Assembly: GCF_015767675.1 (NCBI RefSeq)
Contig: NZ_CP065217.1
Span: 1,860,001 to 1,924,000, forward strand
DNA: 64,000 bases
Source of the DNA: Vibrio navarrensis
Lineage (GTDB): Bacteria; Pseudomonadota; Gammaproteobacteria; Enterobacterales; Vibrionaceae
Direction of reading: 5' to 3'
Part shown: in pieces, positions 17,273 through 26,737 of the stretch
How positions within the stretch are numbered: the stretch's first letter is position 1
Layout of the letters: each line of letters starts with the position of its first letter
Notes under the pieces: generated by a model
What the model was told of the DNA's origin: nothing
The model's input: only the letters and a program-made list of their open reading frames with translations
The model's database searches: none
Position numbers and translations under genes: made by a program

Positions 17273-17638
17273 GTAGGCAATTTCAATGTTGGAATGCCCT
17301 TGCAAATCTTTAACGAAACCATTTCCAAGTTACGATGCACAAACAAGCGATAACGTAACAAATAAAAAATAGCTTTGCTAAAGCAGAACAGTATTGACGA
17401 AATGGTTATACAAAAACCGTTTCACCAACTGCTACAAATTTCCAGCTTAAACGCGGCTGGTTTACACAAAACTGCCAACGACCGGCAACGTAACAATCAC
17501 AAAAATCAATTCGTAACGCGGAAACCGATTGACGAAAGCACGACACAAAAACAGAGCCATAACCGCTTCGATTTTCAACCTTTACCCACGCTACCGCCAG
17601 TTTAGTAAACTCACTAAACCACAGATTTCGTTGCCAAC
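17273..17638 (-). other. Non-coding cassette body NC-H
   Basis: Single copy. A 76-codon + frame (17375-17605) has no start signal and polar low-complexity composition, so not called. Confidence 0.65.
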
Positions 17639-17729
17639 TAACGCCGCACTAAGCGGCTAAAAATAGTGGGCTAAAATACAAGCGAAGCGCAGTAGCCCAC
17701 TGTTTTTAGTCCGCTTGAGTGCCTTGTTA
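17639..17729 (-). repeat. attC, type 6 (short)
   Basis: 91 bp. Closes NC-E1. Confidence 0.92.
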
Positions 17730-18033
17730 GTTGCCGTTTTGTAACGACACAAACTGCAACACATTACGCTTTACTAAAACCTAACTGCCCCGCTTGTTGC
17801 CGAAAGCCAATACAAGAATGAAGCCCGTATTTAGCATGCAAAAGTCTGGTGAGCTTTATGCCGCTAAGGTTTTAATAAAAAGCAAAGCTCTATTAGCGGC
17901 AGACTCAACACTGCGGCTGAATGAGCAGGCTTGTAACTGCCAGCAGATTAGAATGGATGAGTATTTCATAACTCAAAACAAATTCATAACCGCCTGATCT
18001 GTTAATGCAAAGCCAATCAACATTACGGCCAAC
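17730..18033 (-). other. Cassette body NC-E1 (repeated, doubtful coding)
   Basis: Near-identical to NC-E2 and NC-E3. A + strand frame ending DEYFITQNKFITA is open in all three, but its start has no ribosome binding site and E1 carries a shift near its 5' end. Confidence 0.75.
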
Positions 18034-18124
18034 TAACGCCGCACTAAGCGGCTAAAAATAGTGGGCTAAAATATGAGCGCAGCGAAATAGCCCACTGTTT
18101 TTAGTCCGTTTGAGTGCCTTGTTA
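18034..18124 (-). repeat. attC, type 6 (short)
   Basis: 91 bp. Closes NC-E2. Confidence 0.92.
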
Positions 18125-18428
18125 GTTGCCGTTTGGTAACGACACAAACTACAACACATTACACTTTACTAAAACCCAACTGCCCCGCTTTTTGCCGAAA
18201 GCCAATACAAGAATGAAGCCCGTATTTAGCATGCAAAAGTCTGGTGAGCTTTATGCCGCTAAGGTTTTAACAAAAAGCGAAGCTCTATTAGCGGCAGACT
18301 CAACACTGCGGCTGAATGAGCAGACTTGTAACTGCCAGCAGATTAGAATGGATGAGTATTTCATAACTCAAAACAAATTCATAACTGCCTGATCTGTTGA
18401 TGCAAAGCCAATCAACATTACGGCCAAC
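18125..18428 (-). other. Cassette body NC-E2 (repeated, doubtful coding)
   Basis: Tandem neighbour of NC-E1, same length. The + frame is 88 codons here (18126-18392). Confidence 0.75.
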
Positions 18429-18523
18429 TAACGCCCAATTAAGCGGACGGAAACAGTTGGCTATAATGTGGAGCGAAGCGGAACTCAGCCAACTGTTGGA
18501 GTTCCGACTTAAATTGCTTGTTA
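18429..18523 (-). repeat. attC, type 6 variant (95 bp)
   Basis: Stem CAGTTGGCT...AGCCAACTG replaces the usual GTGGGCT stem. Closes the gene at 18528. Confidence 0.9.
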
Positions 18524-18527
18524 GGCG

Positions 18528-18956
18528 CTACACTGGCAACCACAGCTCGTTTTTATTTTTTTGAGTTAGCTTTGTTGAACCAATAAACGGATTCGGTTTT
18601 GCTTTTTCATTATAATAATTAACATCTTCGGATATTACGTTAAACTCAATTTCTATATGAGTACTATCAAGTACTTTTAAATTTATTTCAGCGTTCACTT
18701 CACAGGCATGAAAGGAAGTATAAACATAAATATTTGGAGCTTCGTCATTTGGATTCGTCGAAATATTAATGATTTGGCTCTCTATGCCATTGCTAAGTTC
18801 AAAACCATCAATAGCAAAAAGATAGCAATCAGGAAATGCTTCTTCATCGACAGCTTTAGATTCAAGAGATAAGAATAACTTACCATCGGCAATAGCAAAA
18901 CCGCCTTTGCTGAAGGTGTATTTAATATCTTCATCTTGATGCTTTAATATAAACAT
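18528..18956 (-). CDS. Cassette protein of unknown function, 142 aa
   Basis: GAGGTCAC before ATG 18956. Beta-rich, acidic protein (KHQDEDIKYTFSKGGF, YLFAIDGFEL, IEIEFNVISEDVNYY). No cysteine or histidine cluster and no membrane segment. Composition recalls small immunity-type proteins but there is no toxin beside it, so function is unassigned. Confidence 0.75.
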   Translation of the reverse strand: MFILKHQDEDIKYTFSKGGFAIADGKLFLSLESKAVDEEAFPDCYLFAIDGFELSNGIESQIINISTNPNDEAPNIYVYTSFHACEVNAEINLKVLDSTHIEIEFNVISEDVNYYNEKAKPNPFIGSTKLTQKNKNELWLPV

Positions 18957-18976
18957 GTGACCTCGTATTGTACGCC

Positions 18977-19067
18977 TAACGCCGCACTAAGCGGCTAAAA
19001 ATAGTGGGCTAAAATACAAGCGAAGCGCAGTAGCCCACTGTTTTTAGTCCGTTTGAGTGCCTTGTTA
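18977..19067 (-). repeat. attC, type 6 (short)
   Basis: 91 bp, same as 17639 apart from a few bases. Closes NC-E3. Confidence 0.92.
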
Positions 19068-19371
19068 GTTGCCGTTTTGTAACGACACAAACTGCAACAC
19101 ATTACACTTTACTAAAACCCAACTGCCCCGCTTGTTGCCGAAAGCCAATACAAGAATGAAGCCCGTATTTAGCATGCAAAAGTCTGGTGAGCTTTATGCC
19201 GCTAAGGTTTTAATAAAAAGCGAAGCTCTATTAGCGGCAGACTCAACACTGCGGCTGAATGAGCAGTCTTGTAACTGCCAGCAGATTAGAATGGATGAGT
19301 ATTTCATAACTCAAAACAAATTCATAACTGCCTGATCTGTTAATGCAAAGCCAATCAACATTACGGCCAAC
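19068..19371 (-). other. Cassette body NC-E3 (repeated, doubtful coding)
   Basis: Third copy of the NC-E body, separated from E2 by one gene cassette. Confidence 0.75.
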
Positions 19372-19465
19372 TAACGCCGCGTTAAGCGGACTAAAATTGT
19401 GGGTTATAATGTGTAGCGAAGCGAAACGTAACCCACTGTTTTAGTTCCGTTTAAACGCCTTGTTA
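19372..19465 (-). repeat. attC, type 6 variant (94 bp)
   Basis: Stem GTGGGTTA...TAACCCAC. Closes the membrane protein gene at 19471. Confidence 0.9.
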
Positions 19466-19470
19466 GGCAT

Positions 19471-19878
19471 TTACTCTGATGTATTAAACACATCACTTAA
19501 ATATATGAAGCCAACAGTTAAACCAATTAACGCTGAAAATATAGATCCTGAAGCTATTGTAACTGCATGGCCCACTGTAGGAGATATAAATGCAGACATC
19601 ACAAACAAAGCGATATTAGTATAAATATATGGTTTTATAGCCCAACTTTTTAGTCGGTATAAGTATATTGAAGCAACGATATAAACCAGTGACAAAGGAA
19701 TAAATGAAAGCAACAACACTTCTCCAAAAGTATTCAAATTAATGTTTTGTTCAAATTGAACATATTCTTTTAATGCAACTGGTAAGCTGTCTAAAAAATA
19801 AAAATCACTCCCGACAGACACAAGTAAAAAGAACAATTGTAAAACGATTAGTGATTTAAATGCTGATTGATGATTCAT
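19471..19878 (-). CDS. Four-helix integral membrane protein, 135 aa
   Basis: AGAGGT before ATG 19878. Hydrophobic segments at about residues 8-28, 50-72, 84-103 and 110-127, joined by short loops. No motif pointing to transport or catalysis. Small multipass proteins of this kind are common in Vibrio cassettes and uncharacterised. Confidence 0.75.
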   Translation of the reverse strand: MNHQSAFKSLIVLQLFFLLVSVGSDFYFLDSLPVALKEYVQFEQNINLNTFGEVLLLSFIPLSLVYIVASIYLYRLKSWAIKPYIYTNIALFVMSAFISPTVGHAVTIASGSIFSALIGLTVGFIYLSDVFNTSE

Positions 19879-19894
19879 AGTTACCTCTGATGCC

Positions 19895-20014
19895 TAACGC
19901 CCGCTTAAGGGGCAGCCAACGCCACTACCAACTTACTGCATAACACCGTAACCACAAAAACCAACGCATAGCAAAAATGCCACGCGTTGGCTGTCCCTCT
20001 TGAAGCGTTTGTTA
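19895..20014 (-). repeat. attC, type 2
   Basis: 120 bp. Closes the toxin-antitoxin cassette. Confidence 0.95.
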
Positions 20015-20024
20015 TAACACAGTT

Positions 20025-20312
20025 TCACACATCATGTTCCGTGAGCAATTGACGACAGTTACGGACTGTTAGAACACGTATTTCGAGGCCCAAACTATAA
20101 ATAATGCGGTAATGGCCAAAAATTATTTCACGGTAGTTCGTATGAGGCATTTCAGGAACCATGCGGCCCATTTCTGGCATTGAGCCGAGCAATTCCGTTT
20201 TGTCGAACACATCATTCACCCACTTTTCTGCAGCTGAGGGGTTATCCAAAGCAATAAACTCTGCGGCATCACCAAGTTTTTGTAACGCTAGAGGTGACCA
20301 AACTACTTTCAT
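20025..20312 (-). CDS. ParE/RelE-family toxin
   Basis: 95 aa: VVWSPLALQKLGDAAEFIA, then ELLGSMPEMGRMVPEM, YREIIFGHYRIIYSL and a final strand VLTVRNCRQLL, the complete ParE/RelE fold order. Members poison gyrase (ParE) or cleave mRNA (RelE); which one cannot be told. Its ATG overlaps the antitoxin stop by 4 bp. The pair fills one cassette. Such cassettes usually bring their own promoter, in contrast to most of the array. Confidence 0.93.
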   Translation of the reverse strand: MKVVWSPLALQKLGDAAEFIALDNPSAAEKWVNDVFDKTELLGSMPEMGRMVPEMPHTNYREIIFGHYRIIYSLGLEIRVLTVRNCRQLLTEHDV

Positions 20313-20590
20313 TTGATGATGCGTCCCAGAATTTGTGAACGAGCATCTTCGTTTGATACACCCAAACCTGCAGCCAATTGAGCTTCTGCAGTACGCATTT
20401 CTTCAAGTAATTCGATTTTCTCTTGCATTGCTTCATACTCCGCAACGTCAAGAACAACGGCTACACCTTTACCTCGTTGTGTAATAACTAATGGTCGACG
20501 AGTTTCATTGATCTGTTTGATAAATGATGCAACGCCAGCACGGAACTCAGACAAAGGCTGAATATCTTGATCAAGGTGAATACGGCTCAT
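20309..20590 (-). CDS. Phd/YefM-family antitoxin
   Basis: Start at ATG 20590 (MSRIHLDQDIQPLSEFRAGV); an ATG 12 bases upstream is rejected because GGAG sits between the two. The N-terminal Phd fold (SEFRAGVASFIKQINETRRPLVITQRGKG split by VAVVLDVAEYEAM) binds DNA; the C-terminal arm (EMRTAEAQLAAGLGV) would wrap the toxin. Coexpressed with and directly upstream of the toxin. Confidence 0.93.
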   Translation of the reverse strand: MSRIHLDQDIQPLSEFRAGVASFIKQINETRRPLVITQRGKGVAVVLDVAEYEAMQEKIELLEEMRTAEAQLAAGLGVSNEDARSQILGRIIK

Positions 20591-20670
20591 AATGAACTCC
20601 ATTTAGTACAATTTAACGTACAAATAGTAGTTCAATTGAGATTTACGAGCAAGGAATTGATTCTGTGTTA

Positions 20671-20790
20671 TAACGCCGCGTTAAGGGGTGAGTGCCGCAT
20701 AAACCAACTTTCCGCAGACCACTTTCACCACCAAAATCACCGCATACCAAAAATGCCACGCGGCATGAATCCCTCTTTAACGCTTTGTTA
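20671..20790 (-). repeat. attC, type 3
   Basis: 120 bp. Closes the VF530 cassette. Carries the same GCGTTAAGGGG used by the island. Confidence 0.95.
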
Positions 20791-20801
20791 TGCAAATGTT
20801 C

Positions 20802-21023
20802 TTAACGGCAAAATGTATCTATATACAAAGCCTCAACCTTGTCTCTCGCCCACTGCGTACGACGCAAAAACTTAAGAGAAGACTTGATTGATGGATTGCT
20901 GTAAAAACAGTTAATTTTGATTTCTCTATCTAACCCTTCCCAGCCATAGTGCTCTTGTAAACGAACAAGAATTTTCTCTAAGGTTAAACCGTGCAAAGGG
21001 TTGTTTTGCTGCTCTTGGCTCAT
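20802..21023 (-). CDS. VF530-family DNA-binding protein (DUF2132)
   Basis: 73 aa, the family's usual length. Diagnostic blocks: [40 protein letters not shown] and [13 protein letters not shown]530 from Aliivibrio fischeri is a small helical DNA-binding protein of unknown role. Here it is a cassette gene. Confidence 0.92.
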   Translation of the reverse strand: MSQEQQNNPLHGLTLEKILVRLQEHYGWEGLDREIKINCFYSNPSIKSSLKFLRRTQWARDKVEALYIDTFCR

Positions 21024-21153
21024 TGCTTGGGTCCTAATAATAATGCTTAGTTTGGACGCAGTTTACCAGAATGCTTCAACCAGTTAGCCAATTTATTTAC
21101 ATCCGCAGCCTAAGATATAAGCACTGGGAAATGGGCTAATTTGAATATTTGCA

Positions 21154-21274
21154 TAACGCCGCGTTAAGGGGTGCAGGCACGCAATACAAAAGCTACCGCA
21201 CAGTGCCGTAACCACTGAACCCAACGCAAACTGAAAATGCCACGCGTGCCAAATCCCACTTTAACGCCTTGTTA
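21154..21274 (-). repeat. attC, type 4
   Basis: 121 bp. Closes NC-A2. Confidence 0.95.
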
Positions 21275-21624
21275 TGCTTAAGCTTCAATGGGTTACGTTT
21301 TACTAAAAACAAGATTAACTCGACTTTGATTCATAAACAAAAGCCAAAACGTAGAAAACCGAAACAACTCATAATTTTTGAAAATCAGACTTTGAAATTT
21401 GGCCGCTAAAACTCAAAAACCTAAGATCAAATTGCTGATAGAACCAACAGCCCTAACCTCGTGCTTACCCGAAAATTGATTGAGGTAACGCTCTGAATTT
21501 CCAGCGCCAAAGAACAAGTGTCCGGAAAACAGCGCCCACTGAAGCCAACTTGCCGACAAACTCAAAACCAACCAGCCGAGGGAACAAAGAAAAACCATAA
21601 ACCACTGATTTAGGGTGATTAAGC
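21275..21624 (-). other. Non-coding cassette body NC-A2
   Basis: NC-A family. The hydrophobic minus-strand frame seen in A1 is open here (MVFLCSLGWLVLSLSASWLQ) but lacks a ribosome binding site. Confidence 0.85.
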
Positions 21625-21745
21625 ATAACGCCCGCTTAAGGGGCAGCCAACGCCACGACCAACTTTCCGCATAACAACGTAACCACAAAAACCAACGCAT
21701 AGTAAAAATGCCGCGCGTTGGCTGTCCCTCTTGAAGCGTTTGTTA
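21625..21745 (-). repeat. attC, type 2
   Basis: 121 bp. Closes the gene at 21756. Confidence 0.95.
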
Positions 21746-21755
21746 TGTGCCGTGG

Positions 21756-22019
21756 CTAATGTTTTTCACAATCCTTTTTATCTTTGAACAGATTCGTCAA
21801 TGCCGTCGCTTCCGTTCTCTCTAGATCTTGATAAGCATCGAAAATGTCACCATCCTTGTACCCAAGAAGGCACAGCCCGCCTTGAATAATTAGGGTGAAA
21901 AATGACACAACTAGAATCAGAAATGGAATGACACCAAACATATCAAGAGACAGTAAAAGCGAAGACAGCGCTATAGCTACAGCTGAAATTACCAATTTAA
22001 CTTTGCTACTAAAAACCAT
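21756..22019 (-). CDS. Two-helix membrane protein, 87 aa
   Basis: AGAGGG before ATG 22019. Hydrophobic stretches at about residues 9-26 and 29-52, then a polar acidic tail (DGDIFDAYQDLERTEAT). The tail is probably cytoplasmic. Not a recognised family. Confidence 0.75.
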   Translation of the reverse strand: MVFSSKVKLVISAVAIALSSLLLSLDMFGVIPFLILVVSFFTLIIQGGLCLLGYKDGDIFDAYQDLERTEATALTNLFKDKKDCEKH

Positions 22020-22102
22020 AACACCCTCTAAAATATGAATTTTTAGCCATTCTATAAGTTAATGGTTGCACATAATGTTGTTTGCTTCACAGGAAAGGCA
22101 CA

Positions 22103-22222
22103 TAACGCCCTGCTAAGGGGTGAGCAATGCACTGCAAAAGCTACAGCACACCAACTTAATCACAAAACTCACCGCATGCTGAAAATGCCACGCATTGCGA
22201 ATCCCGCTTAAGCAGTTTGTTA
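22103..22222 (-). repeat. attC, type 5
   Basis: 120 bp. Closes NC-B1. Confidence 0.95.
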
Positions 22223-22571
22223 GCTTAAATTTCAGCACCTTAAGATTTACCAAGCCTGAGATTAAACCGATTTAGAAAACCAACAAACCACTTGAGCTTT
22301 GAAACCCGAATTGACTCAAACTTTGTGGCCTTTCATGCGATTTGAAAACCCGAAAATTTTGATAACTCATTTTCGGAAAACTCAAAGCGAAAGCAAAACT
22401 TCCAAAGCGACTTTACGCCAAACTGGCTAACCTCGCGCGATCCCAAAACTCAATTGAGGCAACGGCTCAAAACTCGCGTTGGCAAACAATGCTGATTTGC
22501 CGAGAAACCGGAACGAGCTGCCAAGGGAAGAAAAAACAGGCTGCAATCAATTGATTTTCATTGTTTTAAGC
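22223..22571 (-). other. Non-coding cassette body NC-B1
   Basis: Homologous over its full length to NC-B2 (37459-37807), and both carry type 5 attC. No supported gene. Confidence 0.8.
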
Positions 22572-22692
22572 TAACGCCGCGTTAAGGAGCGCAGGCACGC
22601 ACTACAAAGGTGACCGCATCACGCCCTAACCACTAAACAAACCGCAAACCGAAAATGCCACGCGTGCCAAGTCCCTCTTGAACGCTTTGTTA
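22572..22692 (-). repeat. attC, type 4 variant (GCGTTAAGGAGCGCAGG)
   Basis: 121 bp. Closes the SDR cassette. Confidence 0.95.
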
Positions 22693-22696
22693 TGCA

Positions 22697-23449
22697 TTAC
22701 AAACCACCGGCTAAATCCAGAAAGTTACCTGTAGAAAATGATGATTTTTCAGACGCTAACCAATAAATGGCCTCAGCGACTTCAGCAGGCAAACCACCCC
22801 GTTGCATTGGAATTTTATTTTTGAGTCGTTCTATACGGTCAGGCTCTCCACCGTCAGCGTGCATATCGGTATAAATCAATCCAGGGCGAACACAGTTAAC
22901 TCTGATACCTTCCGCAGCAACTTCCAACGACAGACCTTTTGTTAACGTGTCAATTGCACCTTTTGACGCTGCATAATCGATGTATTCATTCGGTGAACCT
23001 GTTCGAGCGGCTCCCGAAGAAACATTAACTATGACACCTCCGAGACCATCATGACGAGTTGACATTCGTTTCACTGCTTCACGACAACACAAGAAATAAC
23101 CTGTCACATTGTTTATGAGAATTGAGTTAATCCTCTCTGCGCTCATTTCGTCTAAGCGCATCTGCTTCTTTAAGATACCAGCATTATTGACAAGAACAGA
23201 AACAACACCAAGCTCTTGGTCAACGGTTTCAAACAGTTTAACAACATCACCTTCTTTGGAAACGTCAGCTTGAACCGCAATACAATGACCACCTAACGCT
23301 TTGATTTCTTCCACGAGAGTATTAGCAGCCTCAGCATTAGATTTGTAATTTATGCATACGGAAAAACCGTTTTGAGCAAAAAGCTTTGCTGTCGCTGCAC
23401 CAATCCCTCGGCTACCGCCAGTAATAACAACTACTTTTTGAACGCTCAT
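22697..23449 (-). CDS. Short-chain dehydrogenase/reductase (YgfF-like)
   Basis: 250 aa, full SDR length. Cofactor loop TGGSRGIG at residues 10-17, NNAG at about 89, catalytic Ser in VNVSSGAA, Tyr/Lys in YIDYAASKGA, then RPGLIYTDMHADGG. An Arg after the first strand-helix suggests NADP(H) preference. Closest by eye to E. coli YgfF-type oxidoreductases; substrate unknown. AAGGATG precedes ATG 23449. One of few cassette genes here with a clear metabolic fold. Confidence 0.93.
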   Translation of the reverse strand: MSVQKVVVITGGSRGIGAATAKLFAQNGFSVCINYKSNAEAANTLVEEIKALGGHCIAVQADVSKEGDVVKLFETVDQELGVVSVLVNNAGILKKQMRLDEMSAERINSILINNVTGYFLCCREAVKRMSTRHDGLGGVIVNVSSGAARTGSPNEYIDYAASKGAIDTLTKGLSLEVAAEGIRVNCVRPGLIYTDMHADGGEPDRIERLKNKIPMQRGGLPAEVAEAIYWLASEKSSFSTGNFLDLAGGL

Positions 23450-23484
23450 TATTCATCCTTTTAACGCTGAATTTGATGTAATGC

Positions 23485-23605
23485 ATAACGCCCAATTAAG
23501 GTGTGAAGCACGCAACCACAACACTCAATTTAACCGCCGTAATCACCGAACTTAACCCAAACTAAAAATGCCAAGCGTGCTGAATCACTCTTAAATTGTT
23601 TGTTA
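23485..23605 (-). repeat. attC, variant (CCAATTAAGGTGTGAAGCACGC)
   Basis: 121 bp. Closes the gene at 23615. Confidence 0.93.
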
Positions 23606-23614
23606 GGGCAATTT

Positions 23615-24322
23615 TTATAGGCTTGTAACTTTGACATTCCTCTTACTATTTTTCGTTTCACGCCAAACCTCTACTCTAAACTGATCTACAGCAGGAGCTG
23701 GATTTCTAGGTTGTTGAGGCTTCCGTGGTTGCTTTTGGGGCAGATGAGGAATGGCTAACTCTTCTCCATTCACGTCAACTAGCTTCAATTCCATTTGCTG
23801 TGGAATTACTTGTGTTTTCTCCAAAGATTCTTTGAGGTCATTATAAAACTCTGGAGCCTCCTCTAGCTCTGCACCGAAGATAGCTTCCGTTTCTTGCATT
23901 GCCATTTCGACAGTTAATTCACCGCGCTGAACTTTGATAAAAAGGTTTTCTAGACGAGCAAGAGATTCCCCTCGTTTTCGCAACTTAGGCTGAACTCGAC
24001 TTAGATCAAATGGTGAACTAGCTCTTTCGCCTAGATAATCACCAACAGCCTTAACTTGATTATTTATTGTTTGTAGACCGGAGATGAATGAACCATATTG
24101 GGCAATACCAAAATACAAAACACTCGCGGTAGCAAGTATTTTACCTTTGGCTTTTATTGAACCTTCCTCAACTTCTAGAACAAGAGAGTAGTCACTTAGC
24201 TCCAAGTTTTGGCCAACATAAGCTTCCCATTCGTCAAAAAGCTGTGTCGAATAGTTTTCAAAGTCCTCGCGAGGTAAACTTGGCACTCCGATATAGAAAT
24301 CAATTGTACCTATATTTGCCAT
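23615..24322 (-). CDS. Cassette protein of unknown function, 235 aa
   Basis: Start at ATG 24322 (MANIGTIDFYIGVPSLPRED), 5 bases after AGGAG; an ATG 18 bases upstream has no site. One moderately hydrophobic segment (ILATASVLYFGIAQYGSFISG, about residues 62-82) could be a membrane helix. It is followed by a charged helical part and a proline-rich C-terminus (QKQPRKPQQPRNPAP) with basic end. No family recognised. Confidence 0.75.
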   Translation of the reverse strand: MANIGTIDFYIGVPSLPREDFENYSTQLFDEWEAYVGQNLELSDYSLVLEVEEGSIKAKGKILATASVLYFGIAQYGSFISGLQTINNQVKAVGDYLGERASSPFDLSRVQPKLRKRGESLARLENLFIKVQRGELTVEMAMQETEAIFGAELEEAPEFYNDLKESLEKTQVIPQQMELKLVDVNGEELAIPHLPQKQPRKPQQPRNPAPAVDQFRVEVWRETKNSKRNVKVTSL

Positions 24323-24353
24323 TTTTACTCCTTCCGCCAAACTAGAATTGCCC

Positions 24354-24473
24354 TAACGCCCGGTTAAGGGGCAGCCAACGCCACAACCAAGCTTCCGCAT
24401 AACACCGTAACCACCAAAACCAACGCATAATAAAAATGCCGCGCGTTGGCTGTCCCTCTTGAACCGTTTGTTA
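24354..24473 (-). repeat. attC, type 2 (GGTTAAGGGGCAGCC)
   Basis: 120 bp. Closes NC-A3. Confidence 0.95.
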
Positions 24474-24822
24474 TGTTTAAGCTTCAATGACTTACGTTTT
24501 ACCAAAACCAAGATTAACTCGGTTTTGACTGACAAACAAAAGCCAAACCCCAGAAAACTGAAACGACTCATAGATTTGAGAAACAGACTTTGAATTTCGG
24601 CAATTCAAGCCCCAAAACCTGTGTTCAAAATACTGATTGCGCCAACCGCTCTAACCTCGCGCTTGCCCGAAAATTGACAGAGGCAACGCTCTGAATTTCC
24701 AGCGCCAAAGAACAAGTGTCCGGAAAACAGCGCCAAACGAAACCAACTTGCCGACAAGCACAAAACCAACAAGCCGAGGGAGCAAAGAAAAGATACAACC
24801 AACTGATTTGACGTGATTAAAC
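24474..24822 (-). other. Non-coding cassette body NC-A3
   Basis: NC-A family with a type 2 attC, unlike A1 (type 3) and A2 (type 4). The same body therefore circulates with different attC sites. Confidence 0.85.
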
Positions 24823-24945
24823 ATAACGCCCGGTTAAGGGGCTGACAACGCAAAAACACCGAACCTAAAATAGCAACCGTAATCACAAATGTTGATTTAA
24901 GCAAAAACCGCCACGCGTTGGCAGTCCTTCTTAAACCGTTTGTTA
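24823..24945 (-). repeat. attC, variant (GGTTAAGGGGCTGACAACGC)
   Basis: 123 bp. Closes the gene at 24951. Confidence 0.93.
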
Positions 24946-24950
24946 TGGCA

Positions 24951-25619
24951 CTATTTATTGATTATATATTCTACTTTATTTAATAACGCTGAATATCTCT
25001 TTAGAGTATCACTAACCCCAAAATTGATGAGCCATGAATCTTTTGACGGCACGTCGTCTCCCGTGTAGCTAACACCAAAATCAGCCTGAGGATCTTGTAA
25101 TAACAACCCACGATTGAAAAATTCTTGCACATATGCATATATTTCATCAACTTCGAATTCAAAATTAGCATCATTGTAATTATGACTTCCAACTGAATAT
25201 ATCGGATAGACTAATTCATAACTAATCGGTCTTAACGCACAGAGTTTCATGAATAGTTTAATTTTTCGATCACTTAAGCCCTTTGTGCATAATACAAATC
25301 GCTCAATTTGTACATCTGTAAATGAAAATTGAGGATCAGATAAGAAAAGTAATGAATAAGCCCCTAGTATAATTTCACTTGGTGTTTCTGTTACAGCTAA
25401 AGCAAAATCAGCTGCCAATTTTTGCCCTTCTTTACTTAAACACTTATTTTTAAACTCTACTCTCTCTTTTTCCGTCATTCGTTCAGTATTTAATTGTACA
25501 CTCGTTAAAAAACTTTCAACTCTAAATTGTTGGTATTCAAACCTAGCGTTTTTTAAAATTGAAAACAAATCAATAACCACACTAACCTCAGAAGAGCAAG
25601 CCGCAATTATTTTCTTCAT
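24951..25619 (-). CDS. Cassette protein of unknown function, 222 aa
   Basis: ATG 25619 (MKKIIAACSSEVSVV) is preferred over an upstream start at 25631 because GGTGG lies 7 bases before it. Helical, mixed-charge soluble protein with no cysteine motif, P-loop or membrane segment. Repeated phrases such as AYSLLFLSDPQFSFTD suggest an all-alpha fold. Function unassigned. Confidence 0.75.
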   Translation of the reverse strand: MKKIIAACSSEVSVVIDLFSILKNARFEYQQFRVESFLTSVQLNTERMTEKERVEFKNKCLSKEGQKLAADFALAVTETPSEIILGAYSLLFLSDPQFSFTDVQIERFVLCTKGLSDRKIKLFMKLCALRPISYELVYPIYSVGSHNYNDANFEFEVDEIYAYVQEFFNRGLLLQDPQADFGVSYTGDDVPSKDSWLINFGVSDTLKRYSALLNKVEYIINK

Positions 25620-25652
25620 TAATACCACCAAACCTTTTGATTACCGGTGCCA

Positions 25653-25772
25653 TAACGCCCTGCTAAGGGGTGAGCAATGCACTACAAAAGTTACCGCACA
25701 CCAACTTAATCACAAAACTCACCGCATGCTGAAAATGCCACGCATTGCGAATCCCTCTTAAGCAGTTTGTTA
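25653..25772 (-). repeat. attC, type 5
   Basis: 120 bp. Closes the gene at 25802. Confidence 0.95.
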
Positions 25773-25801
25773 GGCTTGTGCTGACTGTTAGCAATGAACC
25801 C

Positions 25802-26074
25802 TTAGCTTTGCTGCTTCTTTCTTAGGTACTTGCCACTTTTTTCATAGACCAATGTTAACGCAGCATAAATAGACACAAACAACACTAAGTCTAATGCAGC
25901 CAGTTTTACGTTAAATGGATCTGAGAAAATGTTGTATGTGAAACCAAGTTGCGCTTCTACAAATTTCACCAAAACTATCGTTGCAATAAAAACTAATATA
26001 CCCATCAACTTACCTATCGAAAGTGGCAACAACATTCGTCGAAAATATGATAGCCCCGAACAAAGAAAGAACAA
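25802..26074 (-). CDS. Two-helix membrane protein, up to 90 aa
   Basis: Start uncertain: TTG 26074 or ATG 26035 (MLLPLSIGKLMGILVF); neither has a good ribosome binding site. Hydrophobic segments LMGILVFIATIVLVKFV and LAALDLVLFVSIYAALTLVY, basic C-terminus (KYLRKKQQS). Uncharacterised small membrane protein. Confidence 0.65.
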   Translation of the reverse strand: MFFLCSGLSYFRRMLLPLSIGKLMGILVFIATIVLVKFVEAQLGFTYNIFSDPFNVKLAALDLVLFVSIYAALTLVYEKSGKYLRKKQQS

Positions 26075-26121
26075 AAATTACGTCATTAATGCGAGTCAGT
26101 TAGTGATGTTACCGACTAGCC

Positions 26122-26241
26122 TAACGCCCGGTTAAGGGGCAGACAACGCCACTACTAAGCTTCCGCATAACATCATAACCACAAAAACCAACGCATAATA
26201 AAAATGCCACGCGTTGGCTGTCCCTCTTGAACCGTTTGTTA
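26122..26241 (-). repeat. attC, type 2 (GGTTAAGGGGCAGAC)
   Basis: 120 bp. Part of a cassette duplicated at 31726-32220. Confidence 0.95.
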
Positions 26242-26297
26242 TGTTTTATTCCAACCAGCTGATTTTGTTAAGAATAAACTTAGGAATTTCAACTAGT

Positions 26298-26588
26298 TTA
26301 AGACATTATTGCCTTACTTCTAAAAAGTGTTTTTTTGCATGATAAGCAAATATGTTTATAACGAGGATCTGCATGAGCTGTTAATGGTTGGAAAATCACT
26401 TTGTCTGAACCACAACTAAAGCATTTAGCACTTTCTGGATCTGCTGTTTTACATTCAGGATGCTTTATCAAATAATTCTCAAGTGTCGGCAATTTGTGCC
26501 AATCATCATCCTGTGGCTTCGAATATGATGCAAAATAGTAGAATATTGCAGCCGCGCCAAAAGCTAAAACCAACCAAATGAAATCCAT
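26298..26588 (-). CDS. Membrane-anchored zinc-ribbon protein, 96 aa (copy 1)
   Basis: GAGGAAAAG before ATG 26588. N-terminal helix FIWLVLAFGAAAIFYYFASY (about residues 3-22), then a soluble zinc-ribbon domain with CFSCGSDK and HICLSCKK. Identical to the protein at 31902-32192 except A20 versus V. Probably a tail-in, ribbon-out inner-membrane protein of unknown role. Confidence 0.85.
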   Translation of the reverse strand: MDFIWLVLAFGAAAIFYYFASYSKPQDDDWHKLPTLENYLIKHPECKTADPESAKCFSCGSDKVIFQPLTAHADPRYKHICLSCKKTLFRSKAIMS

Positions 26589-26616
26589 CTCTTTTCCTCA
26601 AGTTATCCCGAAAACA

Positions 26617-26737
26617 TAACGCCGCGTTAAGGGGCGCAGGCACGCAATACAAAAGTGACCGCATCACACCTTAACCACTAAACTTACCGCAAACTGAAAA
26701 TGCCACGCGTGCCAAGTCCCTCTTTAACGCTTTGTTA
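26617..26737 (-). repeat. attC, type 4
   Basis: 121 bp. Closes the disrupted P-loop kinase cassette. Confidence 0.95.

Noticed and set aside
18126..18392. 88-codon + frame present in NC-E2 and NC-E3
   Set aside because: The three bodies are too similar for conservation to be informative, there is no start signal, and NC-E1 breaks its 5' end.
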